A stretch of DNA of 64,000 bases from Nesterenkonia alkaliphila (GTDB lineage Bacteria; Actinomycetota; Actinomycetes; Actinomycetales; Micrococcaceae), in NCBI RefSeq assembly GCF_009758175.1, contig NZ_WRPM01000095.1, forward strand, positions 1-64,000, written 5' to 3'. Each line of letters opens with the position of its first letter. Position 1 is the stretch's first letter. The position numbers were made by a program, and so were the translations under genes. The notes beneath the pieces are model-generated. The model was not told the DNA's origin. It was given only the letters and a program-made list of their open reading frames with translations, and did not search any database. Positions 45,663 to 54,551 of the stretch are shown here, one piece after another.

Positions 45663-46814
45663 TCATAAACCCCATTCCTCGGCCAGCAGCTCGTAGCTGG
45701 CCAGCCGGTCTTCGGCCCGGTGGGCGCTGACCGAGATGAGCAGCTCATCGGCACCGGTGGCCTGCTGCAGGGTCTGCAGCTGTTCGGCGACCTGTGCCGC
45801 AGTGCCGGTGAAGCGGGTCTCCAGCCGGTCCCGGACCAGTTTCTGCTGCTCCGGGTTCAGCGGGCTCTGCGCAGCTGACTCGGGGCTGGGATACCGGATG
45901 GCACCCTGCCCGGTGCGGATGGAGTGCACCCATTCGGCGTAGCCGGCCGCCAGGCGGTCCACCTCCTGACGGGTGTCGGCCACCAGCACCTCTGCGGAGA
46001 CGATCACATAGGGAGACTCCAGCTCGCGGCGGGGCACAAAGCTCTGCCGATAGTGCTGCACCGCATCGGTGACATTGGAGGGTGCCACGTGGTAGTTGGC
46101 GCCGAAGCGCAGCCCGCGACTGCCGGCGATTTCGGCGGACTCCCCGGCGGAGCTGCCCAGCACCCACACCTCCGGCTTGCCTGCGGTAGGCGGGACCGCC
46201 CCGGGGAACGCAATCCCGTCCACCTCGGCGGTGTGGTCCAGCAGGGCGAGCAGCTGGTCGGTGAATTCCCCGTAGGGCGGCACCTCGGCCCCCTCGGCCA
46301 GCAGCAGCTGAGAAGCCGCAGCAGTCCTCGGGGATCCGAAGAGATGACTCAGGTCAGGGGCCGCAGGCAGCAGCAGGCCCTCCCGGGTGACTCGGTCTTC
46401 CTGGGCGGCAGGAATGGAGCGGGCCGGCGGGGTGGGGGCGGCGTCGTCGTTCTCTGCCTTTTTCCGCTGAGTGCGCCGGATGGCCGCCCGGCCGATACCC
46501 AGATCGATGCGGTCCCCGTAGGCAGCAGTGAGCAGGGCGAAGTCCTCCGCAATGTTCAGCGCGCTGCGCTGTCCGGCCAGCACCGCTCCGGAGCCCAGCC
46601 GCAAGGTAGTGGTCACCGCTCCGGCCAGGCTCATGAGCAGGGCAGGGTTATAGCCGATCACCCCGGGGTTGAGGTGGTGCTCGCCGTACCAGAGCCGGCG
46701 GTAGCCCAACTCCTCTGCACGGCGGGCCAGTTCCGCACTGGCGTGCAGCGCCTGGTCGGGGGGCTGCCCCTCGGCCAGCGGAACCAGGTCGAAGATGCTC
46801 AGTGGAACACTCAC
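45663..46814 (-). CDS. LLM-class flavin-dependent oxidoreductase (YhbW/luciferase-like)
   Basis: The 383-residue enzyme is a single luciferase-like barrel. It has FDLVPLAEGQPPDQALHASA, YRRLWYGEHHLNPG, LRLGSGAVLAGQRSALNIAE and WVLGSSAGESAEIAGSRGLR. It differs from the two NtaA-type enzymes upstream on the strand and is closer to YhbW-type monooxygenases. A residue stretch at 125-150 is Pro/Ala-rich and unconserved. Its promoter carries TATGTTCAAAC, shared with other sulfur units. Confidence 0.88.
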   Translation of the reverse strand: MSVPLSIFDLVPLAEGQPPDQALHASAELARRAEELGYRRLWYGEHHLNPGVIGYNPALLMSLAGAVTTTLRLGSGAVLAGQRSALNIAEDFALLTAAYGDRIDLGIGRAAIRRTQRKKAENDDAAPTPPARSIPAAQEDRVTREGLLLPAAPDLSHLFGSPRTAAASQLLLAEGAEVPPYGEFTDQLLALLDHTAEVDGIAFPGAVPPTAGKPEVWVLGSSAGESAEIAGSRGLRFGANYHVAPSNVTDAVQHYRQSFVPRRELESPYVIVSAEVLVADTRQEVDRLAAGYAEWVHSIRTGQGAIRYPSPESAAQSPLNPEQQKLVRDRLETRFTGTAAQVAEQLQTLQQATGADELLISVSAHRAEDRLASYELLAEEWGL

Positions 46815-46893
46815 TGTTTGAACATAACAACTGTCTGCTCGAATTTTTCAGGCGCCGTCATACGGGGTCATATCCGCAGGCTCACAATAACGG

Positions 46894-46899
46894 TACAGT
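46894..46899 (+). promoter_or_regulatory. -10 hexamer for leaderless sulfurtransferase mRNA
   Basis: TACAGT lies 8 nt before the ATG at 46908. Confidence 0.55.
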
Positions 46900-46907
46900 T
46901 CAGAGCT

Positions 46908-47750
46908 ATGGGGCATCTGATCTCACCTGAGGACCTGCACGAGCTGATCTCTGCCGAGAAGCCGGGGCTGCGGATTCTTGATGTGCGCTGGCGGCTGGAC
47001 CGGCCCGATGGCCGTCCCGACTACCTGGAGGGCCATCTTCCCGGGGCGGTCTATGTGGACCTGGACACTGAGCTGGCTGAGCACGGACTGCCGCTGACCC
47101 AGGGCCGGCACCCGCTGCCCAGCCGGGAGACCCTGCAGTCTGCGGCCCGCCGCTGGGGCCTGCATGACGGGGACACTGTGGTGGTCTATGACGATATGAA
47201 GAACACCTCCTCGGCCCGGGCCTGGTGGCTGCTGCGCCATGCCGGCGTGGCGGATGTCCGGGTGCTGGACGGTTCGCTGCGCGGCTGGGTGAGTGCCGGT
47301 TACCCGCTGGAGACCGGCGACGTAGTTCCCTCCCCCGGCAGCATCACGCTGGACTATGGACAGCTGGAGGCACTGAGCATCGACGAGGCCGCGGCCTTCC
47401 CCGAGCGCGGCACCCTACTGGACAGCCGGCTTGCGCAGCGCTACCGGGGCGAGGTGGAGCCGATGGACCCACGGCCCGGGCATATCCCGGGAGCACTCAA
47501 TGCTCCGACCGCGGAGAATGTGGATGGCCAGGGGCGGTTCCTCTCCCCTGAGCTGCTCCGGGAGCGCTTCCTGGCGCTGGGGGTGGATCCGCAGAGACCG
47601 GTGGCCAGCTATTGCGGCTCCGGGATCAACGGGGCCCACTCCTGCCTGGCCCTGGAGCTGGGCGGGTTCGAGGCCGTGCTCTATCCCGGGTCCTTCAGCG
47701 AGTGGTCGAACAACTATGACCGCCCGGTGGTCACCGGTGATACGCCGTAG
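46908..47750 (+). CDS. Two-domain thiosulfate/3-mercaptopyruvate sulfurtransferase
   Basis: Two rhodanese domains are present in 280 residues. The N-terminal one is catalytically silent (ILDVRWRLDRPDGRPDYLEG), and the C-terminal one has the active loop SYCGSGINGAH. CGSG(I/V) is the TST/MST loop. The protein transfers sulfane sulfur from thiosulfate or mercaptopyruvate. Location beside flavin monooxygenases and methionine genes fits recycling of released sulfur. The start is ATG 46908; the longer in-frame reading upstream crosses the divergent gene. Confidence 0.93.
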   Translation: MGHLISPEDLHELISAEKPGLRILDVRWRLDRPDGRPDYLEGHLPGAVYVDLDTELAEHGLPLTQGRHPLPSRETLQSAARRWGLHDGDTVVVYDDMKNTSSARAWWLLRHAGVADVRVLDGSLRGWVSAGYPLETGDVVPSPGSITLDYGQLEALSIDEAAAFPERGTLLDSRLAQRYRGEVEPMDPRPGHIPGALNAPTAENVDGQGRFLSPELLRERFLALGVDPQRPVASYCGSGINGAHSCLALELGGFEAVLYPGSFSEWSNNYDRPVVTGDTP

Positions 47751-48773
47751 TCAGCTGCGCGGCAGCAGGCCCTCGCGACCCCCGGAGACCCAGGTAGGGC
47801 TGAAGCTGCGGTCCCCGCACATCTGATCAGCCAGCTCATCCAGCGCACTGATCGCCTCAGCGGCCAGCCCAGCCTCCAACCCGGTGAGCAGCTCGTCCAG
47901 GTTCTGGGCATAGCGAGTGCCGGGAATCACGGAGATCTTCACCCCGAAGGCTGAGGCCTTAGCGTAGAGCCAGGCCAGGGCCAGACCGGCGGTGGGCAGT
48001 CCAGCCTCCGCTGCCAGTTCCCGGGCGTGGGCGGCGACGTCGTTGTTGTGCCCCAGGTTCTCCGGGAAGAACCAGGGGAACTTATGCCGGGTGTCCTTCT
48101 GGGCCAGCAGCTCCGGGCTGAACCGGTCGGTGAGCAGGCCGCGGGCCACTGGGGAGTAGGGCACAAACCCAATGCCCAGCTCAGCGCAGGTGGGGATCAC
48201 ATACCGCTCCACATCCCTGGCGAAGATGCTCCACTCTGACTGGACTGCGGTGATCGGGTGCACCGCATGGCCGCGGCGGATCTCCTCAGCGGTGTGCTCG
48301 GAGAGACCGATGGTGCGCACCTTTCCAGCAGTGACCAGATCCGCCAGTGCCCCTACGGACTCCTCCACCGGCACCTGGGGGTCCGGACGGTGCAGATAGT
48401 AGAGGTCCACATAGTCAGTGCCGAGCCTGCTCAGGGAGAGGTCGATCTGCTCCCGGATATGCTCCGGTCGGCCATTGGTGCCGCGCTGGCCCGCCTCGCC
48501 TTTGGGTTCGATACCGCATTTGGTGGCCAGGGTGAATTCAGCGCGCCGGCCTGCGAGGAATTTGCCCAGGATGGACTCGCTGAGCCCGAGTCCGTAGATA
48601 TTCGCAGTGTCGATGAAGGTCACACCACGGTCATAGATCTCATGAAGCAGATTCAGGGCGCCCTGCTCGTCGATGGGCCCGTAGGCTCCGGCAATGGACA
48701 TCGCCCCATAGCCCAGGGCCGTGGTGGTCAGGACGGAGCCTCGGGAGCCGAGGTCGACGGTGCGCAGTGTCAT
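47751..48773 (-). CDS. Aldo/keto reductase
   Basis: The 340-residue NADPH-dependent oxidoreductase begins MTLRTVDLGSRGSVLTTTAL. It has the AKR features ITAVQSEWSIFARDVE and FVPYSPVARGLLT, and the catalytic Asp/Tyr/Lys/His set can be placed at TFIDTANIYG, ATKCG and YYLHRPD. It resembles YhdN/IolS-type AKR13 proteins. It abuts the sulfurtransferase tail-to-tail with no spacer. Substrate unknown. Confidence 0.93.
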   Translation of the reverse strand: MTLRTVDLGSRGSVLTTTALGYGAMSIAGAYGPIDEQGALNLLHEIYDRGVTFIDTANIYGLGLSESILGKFLAGRRAEFTLATKCGIEPKGEAGQRGTNGRPEHIREQIDLSLSRLGTDYVDLYYLHRPDPQVPVEESVGALADLVTAGKVRTIGLSEHTAEEIRRGHAVHPITAVQSEWSIFARDVERYVIPTCAELGIGFVPYSPVARGLLTDRFSPELLAQKDTRHKFPWFFPENLGHNNDVAAHARELAAEAGLPTAGLALAWLYAKASAFGVKISVIPGTRYAQNLDELLTGLEAGLAAEAISALDELADQMCGDRSFSPTWVSGGREGLLPRS

Positions 48774-48795
48774 GGGACTATTCTGCCGTAGCCGC

Positions 48796-49947
48796 TCAGA
48801 GGCTGCAGCCGATGAGCACCGGTTCCGGGTGCAGGATGATGCCGAAGCGCTCGCGGACCTTGTCCCGGGCCGCACGGGCCACGGTGAGCAGATCCTCGGT
48901 GCTGGCCCCGCCCCGGTTGGTGACTGCCAGGGTGTGCTTGGTGGACAGTGAGGCCCGGCCTGCGGTGAGTTCGGCCCCGAAGCCCTTGCCGCAGCCGGCG
49001 TTCTCGATCAGCCATGCTGCGGAGAGCTTGACCAGAGCGCGCCCCTGGGGGTCCTTCCCGGCGGGGAAGCGAGGGGCGGATTCGGGGAGGGAGGGGGACG
49101 ACGCCGCCCCCTGACCCGGGTCCGGGATGATCGGGTTGGTGAAGAAGCTTCCGGTGGACCAGGTGTCCTGGTCGGCCCGGTCCAGGACCATGCCTTTGCC
49201 TGCGCGCAGCGCCAGGACCTTCTGGCGGACCTCAGTCAGCGGGGCGCGGCGGGAGTGCTCCTCGGCGGCGGGGTCCAGACCCAGGGAGCGGGCCAGTTCG
49301 GCATAGCGCACGGGTGCCGAGAGGGCCGGCCCGGCCTGGTGGGTGAGCCGGAACCGTACGGAGAGCACCACGTATCGCGGGGAGCCTGCGATAGTGGTGC
49401 GCTTCAGCGCGGAGTCCCGGTAGCCGAAGGCCAGGTCCTCGCTGCTGAGCACCAGGAGGTCTGCGGCAGCCCTGTCCCAGACCCGGATATCAAGGATGGT
49501 CTGAGCGACCTCGGCCCCGTAGGCGCCTACGTTTTGGACCGGCACCGCTCCGGCTGCCCCGGGTATCCCAGAGAGCGCCTCGAGCCCGGTGAGGCCGCGC
49601 TCCACGGTCCAAGCCACCACCGCGTCCCAACTGTGGCCGGCTGCCACAGTGACATCAATAGCATCAGCTGTAGTCGCCGCTGCGGGACTGACCGGCTCCG
49701 CGGTGATTCCGGTGAAGGCCAGCTGAAGCACGGTGCCGCTGAAGCCGGCGTCCGCTACCAGCAGGTTGGAACCGCCGCCGAGCACTAACAACGAGTCCTG
49801 CCCGGCGGCCCGAGCGGTCTCCTGAGGCAGCGGATGGGCCTGGAGCACCTCAAGTGCTTGGGCCTCGGTGTCCGCGGTGACCCACTCCGCTGCCGGGCCG
49901 CCGACCCGTGCAGTGGTGTGCTCGGCGAAAATCTTGGCTGTGCTCAC
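48796..49947 (-). CDS. murB: UDP-N-acetylmuramate dehydrogenase
   Basis: MurB reduces UDP-GlcNAc-enolpyruvate in peptidoglycan synthesis. The FAD site is VLGGGSNLLVADAGF, followed by SGIPGAAGAVPVQNVGAYG and the catalytic Ser in WSTGSFFTNP. KLSAAWLIENAG marks the type I enzyme. The GTG start follows a minus-strand TAGTCT by 6 nt. At 383 residues it carries small insertions relative to E. coli MurB. Confidence 0.96.
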   Translation of the reverse strand: MSTAKIFAEHTTARVGGPAAEWVTADTEAQALEVLQAHPLPQETARAAGQDSLLVLGGGSNLLVADAGFSGTVLQLAFTGITAEPVSPAAATTADAIDVTVAAGHSWDAVVAWTVERGLTGLEALSGIPGAAGAVPVQNVGAYGAEVAQTILDIRVWDRAAADLLVLSSEDLAFGYRDSALKRTTIAGSPRYVVLSVRFRLTHQAGPALSAPVRYAELARSLGLDPAAEEHSRRAPLTEVRQKVLALRAGKGMVLDRADQDTWSTGSFFTNPIIPDPGQGAASSPSLPESAPRFPAGKDPQGRALVKLSAAWLIENAGCGKGFGAELTAGRASLSTKHTLAVTNRGGASTEDLLTVARAARDKVRERFGIILHPEPVLIGCSL

Positions 49948-49953
49948 CGTCCA

Positions 49954-49959
49954 AGACTA
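49954..49959 (-). promoter_or_regulatory. -10 hexamer for leaderless murB
   Basis: TAGTCT on the minus strand ends 6 nt before the GTG at 49947. Confidence 0.7.
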
Positions 49960-49989
49960 TCCGGAGACCTGCACGGGCCGGGCACCGAT

Positions 49990-50841
49990 TCAGAAGGCGG
50001 GCAGGACAGCTCCGTCGGTCCAGGTCTCCTCGATGTACTCGCGCACCTCATCGCTGGTGAGCAGGTCCTGCAGGATCTGGACCGCCTCGTTGTCCTCATC
50101 CTCGGAGCGCACGGCCAAGAAGTTGGCGTAGGGGTTGTCCTCGCCGGACTCCACCAGCAGGCCGTCCTCTGTGGGAGACAGTCCGGCCTCCAGGGCGTTG
50201 TTGCCGTTGATCACCGCGGCGGCAACGTCGTCGAGGGTGCGGGCCAGGGCAGAGGCGTCAGCCTCGATGAATTCGAAGTTGTGCGGGTTGTCCTCGATGT
50301 CCAGGATGGTGGCGGACTGCCAGTCCGCGCTCAGGGTGATCAGCCCTGCCTCCTCCAGCAGCACCAGGCCGCGGGCTTGGTTGGACGGGTCGTTGTTCAG
50401 CGCGATGGTCGCTCCCTCCGGGAGGTCCTCGTAGCTCTCGTGCTGGGTGGAGTACAGAGCGAAGGGCTCAATGTGCACGCCCTCGAAGTGCGCCAGGTCG
50501 TATCCGTGCTCCTGCACCTCGGCGTTGAACCATGGCTCGTGCTGGAAGTAGTTGGCATCCAGCTCCCCGGCGTGCAGTGCTTCGTTGGGGATCACGTAGT
50601 CGGTGTACTCCTGGATGTCCAGGCTGATGCCGGCCTCCTCGGCGAGTTCATCATCGATGAACTGCAGGATCTGGGCGTGTGGCACCGGCGAGGCGCCCAC
50701 GCTGAGCTCCACGATGCCGTCCTCGCCCTCGGTGCCGGCGCCGTTGTCGGCCTCGTCATCTCCGTTGCCGCAGGCGGCCAGGAGCAGCGCGGCGGCCGCG
50801 GCCGCGGCGATCCCCAGTGAACGGTGTGTGCGGTGTGGCAT
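49990..50841 (-). CDS. metQ: Methionine-binding lipoprotein MetQ
   Basis: The signal peptide from MPHRTHRSLG ends in lipobox LLAACG. The NlpA-family body has VGASPVPHAQILQFI, DIQEYTDYVIPNEALHAGEL and ANYFQHEPWFNAE, the characteristic MetQ segments. The start ATG at 50841 has AAAGGAAT upstream. It is third in metN-metI-metQ and delivers methionine, or methionine derivatives, to the importer. Confidence 0.95.
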   Translation of the reverse strand: MPHRTHRSLGIAAAAAAALLLAACGNGDDEADNGAGTEGEDGIVELSVGASPVPHAQILQFIDDELAEEAGISLDIQEYTDYVIPNEALHAGELDANYFQHEPWFNAEVQEHGYDLAHFEGVHIEPFALYSTQHESYEDLPEGATIALNNDPSNQARGLVLLEEAGLITLSADWQSATILDIEDNPHNFEFIEADASALARTLDDVAAAVINGNNALEAGLSPTEDGLLVESGEDNPYANFLAVRSEDEDNEAVQILQDLLTSDEVREYIEETWTDGAVLPAF

Positions 50842-50898
50842 GATGCATATTCCTTTCATAGTGAGAGTGACCGGGCAGCCCAGCGCGGGCACCCGGGT

Positions 50899-51582
50899 TC
50901 AGCGATGATCGATGCGGCGGGCCACGTAGTTCCCCGTGTATTGCACGGCGGTGACGATGACCACCAGCAGAATCACGCAGATGAGCATGACGTCGCCCAT
51001 ATATCGGTGGTATCCGTAGTTGATGGCCAGCTGTCCCAATCCGCCTCCGCCCACGGCTCCGGCCATGGCGGTGAAGCTGATCAGGGTGACCACGGTGATG
51101 GTGAAGCCGCCCACGATGCCGGGCAGGCCCTCTCTGAGCAGTACGTTCCAGGTGATGTGCAGCTTGGAGGCTCCCATCATCTGAACTGCTTCCACCTTGC
51201 CCCAGGAGACCTCGCGGAGGGAGTTCTCCACCATCCGGGCGAAGAAGGGGATTGCACCTATGGTCAGCGGCACCACGGCCGCCTCCCAGCCGATCGCAGC
51301 CCCCACTACCAGCCGGGTGAACGGAATGATCCAGATCATCAGGATGATGAAGGGGACCGCCCGGGCGAAGTCAACCGCCACGCTCAGCACCCGGTAGAAC
51401 AGCTGCACCGGATACAGGCCCTTGGGCCCCAGGTTGAACAACAGGATGCCCAGCGGCAGGCCGAACAGCGCGGTGAAGAAGCCGGTGGCACTGGTCATGT
51501 AGATGGTTTCGAGGATCGCGTCGACCAGGAAGCGTTCGATGACCGGGTTGTCGAACCAGAGTTCGTCGGTGGCGCTGGGCAT
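50899..51582 (-). CDS. metI: Methionine ABC transporter permease MetI
   Basis: The 227-residue permease has five membrane helices and the EAA motif VEAVQMMGASKLHITWNVLL. The sequence AVGGGGLGQLAINYGYHRY is diagnostic of MetI. Start and metN stop share one base (TGATG), showing coupling. Confidence 0.96.
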   Translation of the reverse strand: MPSATDELWFDNPVIERFLVDAILETIYMTSATGFFTALFGLPLGILLFNLGPKGLYPVQLFYRVLSVAVDFARAVPFIILMIWIIPFTRLVVGAAIGWEAAVVPLTIGAIPFFARMVENSLREVSWGKVEAVQMMGASKLHITWNVLLREGLPGIVGGFTITVVTLISFTAMAGAVGGGGLGQLAINYGYHRYMGDVMLICVILLVVIVTAVQYTGNYVARRIDHR

Positions 51583-52646
51583 CAGCGGCCCCCTTCCCGT
51601 GGTGCCTCGGCCTCTTCTGCCGCGGCTTCCTCGGCCGCCACCTGCTCAGCGGTGGTCAGCTCCGCATGCAGACCGGCCGAGTGCAGCACCTGGAGGGTAC
51701 GCTGGGCGCTCTGCATGTCTTCGGGGCGCAGGTGAAGCCTGCCGACCTGCTTGCCCTGGATGGTCTCGATGGAACCCGCCTCTACCCGGGCCGGTACGGC
51801 CTGCTCGGCCAGCAGACTGAACAGGTCGCCGATGTTCTGCACGTGCTCGGATTCGGTGAGCAGCACTTCGACCAGCTGCTGCCCGGGCTTCAGGGCGCTG
51901 GTCGGCGGCAGGGAGATGAGTTCCTTGGACAGCGGGGAGGTGGTGTCGGAGATGACCTCCAGCAGCCGTCCGGTGCGGCTGACGCGCCCGTTCTCCAGCA
52001 GGGAGACCGAGTCGCAGATCTCACGCACCACTGACATCTCGTGGGTGATGATGATGACGGTGATGCCCAACCGGTCCCGGAGAGAGCGGATGAGCTGAAG
52101 GATCTGCCGGGTGGTCGTGGAGTCCAGCGCGGAGGTGGGTTCGTCGCAGAGCAGCACTCGGGGCTCAGCGGCCAGCGCACGGGCAATGCCCACCCGCTGC
52201 TTCTGCCCGCCGGAGAGCTGGGCCGGGTAGTTATCGGCCCGGTCGGCCAGCCCCACCAGTTCCAGCAGCTCGCTGACCCGGGCTCTGCGCTTGGCGCGGG
52301 GGACCCCTGCGATCTCCAGGGGATGGGCGATGTTCCTGGCCGCGGTGCGGGAGTCCAGAAGGTTCACGTGCTGGAAGACCATCCCGATGGCGCGGCGTGC
52401 CTTCATCAGCTCAGCCCCGGTGGCACGATCCATGCTCCTGCCGTCGATCCGGATGCTGCCAGAGCTGAGGTCCTCGAGCCCAGTCAGACACCGGATGAGG
52501 GTGGACTTCCCGGCTCCGGATCGGCCGACGATGCCATGGATGCTGCCCGGGCCGATACGGAGGCTGACCCCGTCCAAGGCGGTCACATTGCCGGGATAGA
52601 CCTTGCGGACATCCTGGAGTTCAATCACTGATGAGGCGCTCTCCAC
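51582..52646 (-). CDS. metN: Methionine ABC transporter ATPase MetN
   Basis: The 354-residue ATPase has [18 protein letters not shown] and [14 protein letters not shown]-terminal NIL/ACT-like domain from about 265 onward senses methionine in the E. coli protein. The gene starts about 30 bp after a SAM-IV-type leader and heads the metNIQ operon. Confidence 0.96.
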   Translation of the reverse strand: MESASSVIELQDVRKVYPGNVTALDGVSLRIGPGSIHGIVGRSGAGKSTLIRCLTGLEDLSSGSIRIDGRSMDRATGAELMKARRAIGMVFQHVNLLDSRTAARNIAHPLEIAGVPRAKRRARVSELLELVGLADRADNYPAQLSGGQKQRVGIARALAAEPRVLLCDEPTSALDSTTTRQILQLIRSLRDRLGITVIIITHEMSVVREICDSVSLLENGRVSRTGRLLEVISDTTSPLSKELISLPPTSALKPGQQLVEVLLTESEHVQNIGDLFSLLAEQAVPARVEAGSIETIQGKQVGRLHLRPEDMQSAQRTLQVLHSAGLHAELTTAEQVAAEEAAAEEAEAPREGGR

Positions 52647-52649
52647 TGC

Positions 52650-52782
52650 TGCTCTTGCCCGCTCCGGGCAGTGACGCTCAAGGCGTCAGAAGCGGGCCGC
52701 ATCGTGATCCGAACCACCCGTGAACATGGGGTTGGTGTGCGGCCCAGGGAGGATCGTGACGGCCGCAGCTCGTGATGCAGAG
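52650..52782 (-). promoter_or_regulatory. SAM-IV-like riboswitch upstream of metNIQ (divergent)
   Basis: On the minus strand P1 pairs GCATC with GATGC, CACGAG follows, P2 pairs GCGGCC with GGCCGC, and P3 is ACCAACCC with GGGTGGT. A 3' GGGCAAGAG follows. P1, P2 and P3 all differ from the other two copies in base identity but keep pairing, which supports the fold. The G-C to C-G change beside AACCC is atypical. Confidence 0.65.
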
Positions 52783-52836
52783 CCCATCCTAACGCCCAGC
52801 GGCACCAGTGCTGTTGAGCACACGTCACAATCTGTC

Positions 52837-52864
52837 ACACTATGTTCAACACCACATTATTCAA
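52837..52864 (-). promoter_or_regulatory. Promoter of metNIQ
   Basis: On the minus strand TTGAAT and TAGTGT are 16 bp apart. The site TATGTTCAAC (plus strand 52841-52850) lies across the -10 region. Confidence 0.6.
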
Positions 52865-52907
52865 CCGCGCCGGGGACGGCTCAGAGGTGAGGGGGCGGCG
52901 TCCTCCG

Positions 52908-53666
52908 CTACTCCCCCAGTGGGTTGAGCACCCGGCGCAGGAAGTCCTGGGTGCGTGGCTGGGCGGGGGCGCCGATCACCTGCTGGGCGGGCCCCTCCTC
53001 CACCACCCGGCCCTGGTTCATGAACACCACCCGGTCGGCCACCTCGCGTGCGAAGCCCATCTCATGGGTCACCACGATCATGGTCATTCCGGCCTGGGCG
53101 AGATCGCGCATGATGGCCAGCACATCTCCCACCGTCTCCGGGTCCAGGGCGGAGGTGGGCTCGTCAAAGAGCATCAGGGAGGGTTTCATGGTCAGCGCCC
53201 GGGCGATCGCCACCCGCTGTTGCTGGCCGCCGGAGAGCTGAGCGGGGCGGCGGTGGGCCAGGTGCTGCAGTCCCACCAGCTCCAATTGGTGCATGGCCTC
53301 CGCCTCAGCCTCGGCGCGCGGCTGCTTGAGCACCCGGCGGGGGGTGATAGTGCAGTTCTCGAGGACGGAGAGGTGCGGGAACAGGTTGAACTGCTGGAAG
53401 ACCATGCCGATCTTCCGGCGCATCGCATCCAGGTTCACATCCGGGTCCGTGGCATCGAACTCGCCCACCAGGATCCGCCCGGAGTTGGGGTCCTCCAGAC
53501 GGTTCACGCAGCGCAGCAGAGTGGATTTGCCCGAGCCGGTGGCGCCGATCAGGCAGACCACCTCGCCGGGGTTGACGGTGATGCTGATGCCTTGGAGCAC
53601 CTCATTGTCACCATAGGACTTGTGCAGGTCCTCGATTGTGACGCCTGCTGGGACGGTATCGCTCAT
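52908..53666 (-). CDS. Polar amino acid ABC transporter ATPase (GlnQ-like)
   Basis: The 252-residue ATPase has [30 protein letters not shown] and the [15 protein letters not shown] switch segment typical of amino acid importers. It overlaps the permease gene by ATGA. The substrate is unknown; location beside metNIQ suggests cystine or another sulfur amino acid. Confidence 0.94.
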   Translation of the reverse strand: MSDTVPAGVTIEDLHKSYGDNEVLQGISITVNPGEVVCLIGATGSGKSTLLRCVNRLEDPNSGRILVGEFDATDPDVNLDAMRRKIGMVFQQFNLFPHLSVLENCTITPRRVLKQPRAEAEAEAMHQLELVGLQHLAHRRPAQLSGGQQQRVAIARALTMKPSLMLFDEPTSALDPETVGDVLAIMRDLAQAGMTMIVVTHEMGFAREVADRVVFMNQGRVVEEGPAQQVIGAPAQPRTQDFLRRVLNPLGE

Positions 53667-54508
53667 TTCACCCCTGCCGTGACCGGCGATTCAGTCGCCT
53701 TCTTCCTGGGCCGCCTGCGGGAGGACCGTCCGGGGCCGCGTTCCTCCATGCGCCGGGCCAACAGCGACAGCGGTACGGTGATCAGCAGGTAGCAAACTCC
53801 GGCCACCACCAGCGGGGTCATCCCGGCCCCGTACTGCAGGATGCCGTCGCGGCCGATCTTGGTCAGCTCCGCCGCGGAGCCGGCCATGCCGACTACGAAG
53901 ATCAGCGAGGAGTCCTTTGTCAGCAGGATCGCCTCATTGGTCAGCGGCGGCAGCACGATCCGGAAGGCCTGCGGGATCTGGATGCTCACCATGGCCCGCC
54001 AGGCCGGCATGCCGAGGGCGCGGGCGGCCTCCATCTGGCCCTTGGGCACAGCTTGGAGGCCGGCACGGATGGTCTCCGCGATATAGGCAGCTCCGACGAT
54101 GGCCAGCGCGGTGGAGGCGGTCTGCAGGGTGGAGAGGTTCAGATTGAACGCCAAGGAGGCGCCGAAGCCCAGGGCGATGAACACCAAGATCGCCGGTATC
54201 CCCCGGAAGAACTCAATATAGATCGCCGCGATCCACCGATAGACCGGGAAGCTGGCCAGCCGCATCAGAGCCAGCAGGGTACCGCCGAACAGGCCGAAGA
54301 GGAACCCGAAGAAGGTGTACTGGATGGTGTTCCACAGCCCCACGGTGATCACCCCGGGGAACATCCCTGAGACGCTCTCCAGATCGAAGAAGCTGTTCTG
54401 CACAGCGCCCCAGTCGACCAGCAGGATCAGGACTACGACGATCGCCGCAAAGATCCCGGCCTGGATCCCCAGGGAGAGCCGTGCCCGTTCACGGTTGGAG
54501 AGCGCCAT
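53663..54508 (-). CDS. Polar amino acid ABC permease
   Basis: The 281-residue HisM/GlnP-type permease has the start segment [38 protein letters not shown], and the EAA loop [21 protein letters not shown] basic C-terminal tail ([10 protein letters not shown]) is unusual. One permease gene implies a homodimer. Confidence 0.94.
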   Translation of the reverse strand: MALSNRERARLSLGIQAGIFAAIVVVLILLVDWGAVQNSFFDLESVSGMFPGVITVGLWNTIQYTFFGFLFGLFGGTLLALMRLASFPVYRWIAAIYIEFFRGIPAILVFIALGFGASLAFNLNLSTLQTASTALAIVGAAYIAETIRAGLQAVPKGQMEAARALGMPAWRAMVSIQIPQAFRIVLPPLTNEAILLTKDSSLIFVVGMAGSAAELTKIGRDGILQYGAGMTPLVVAGVCYLLITVPLSLLARRMEERGPGRSSRRRPRKKATESPVTAGVK

Positions 54509-54551
54509 CAGAGGTTCACCGTCACTGCCTCAGACTCTGGGCAGGCGAGGC

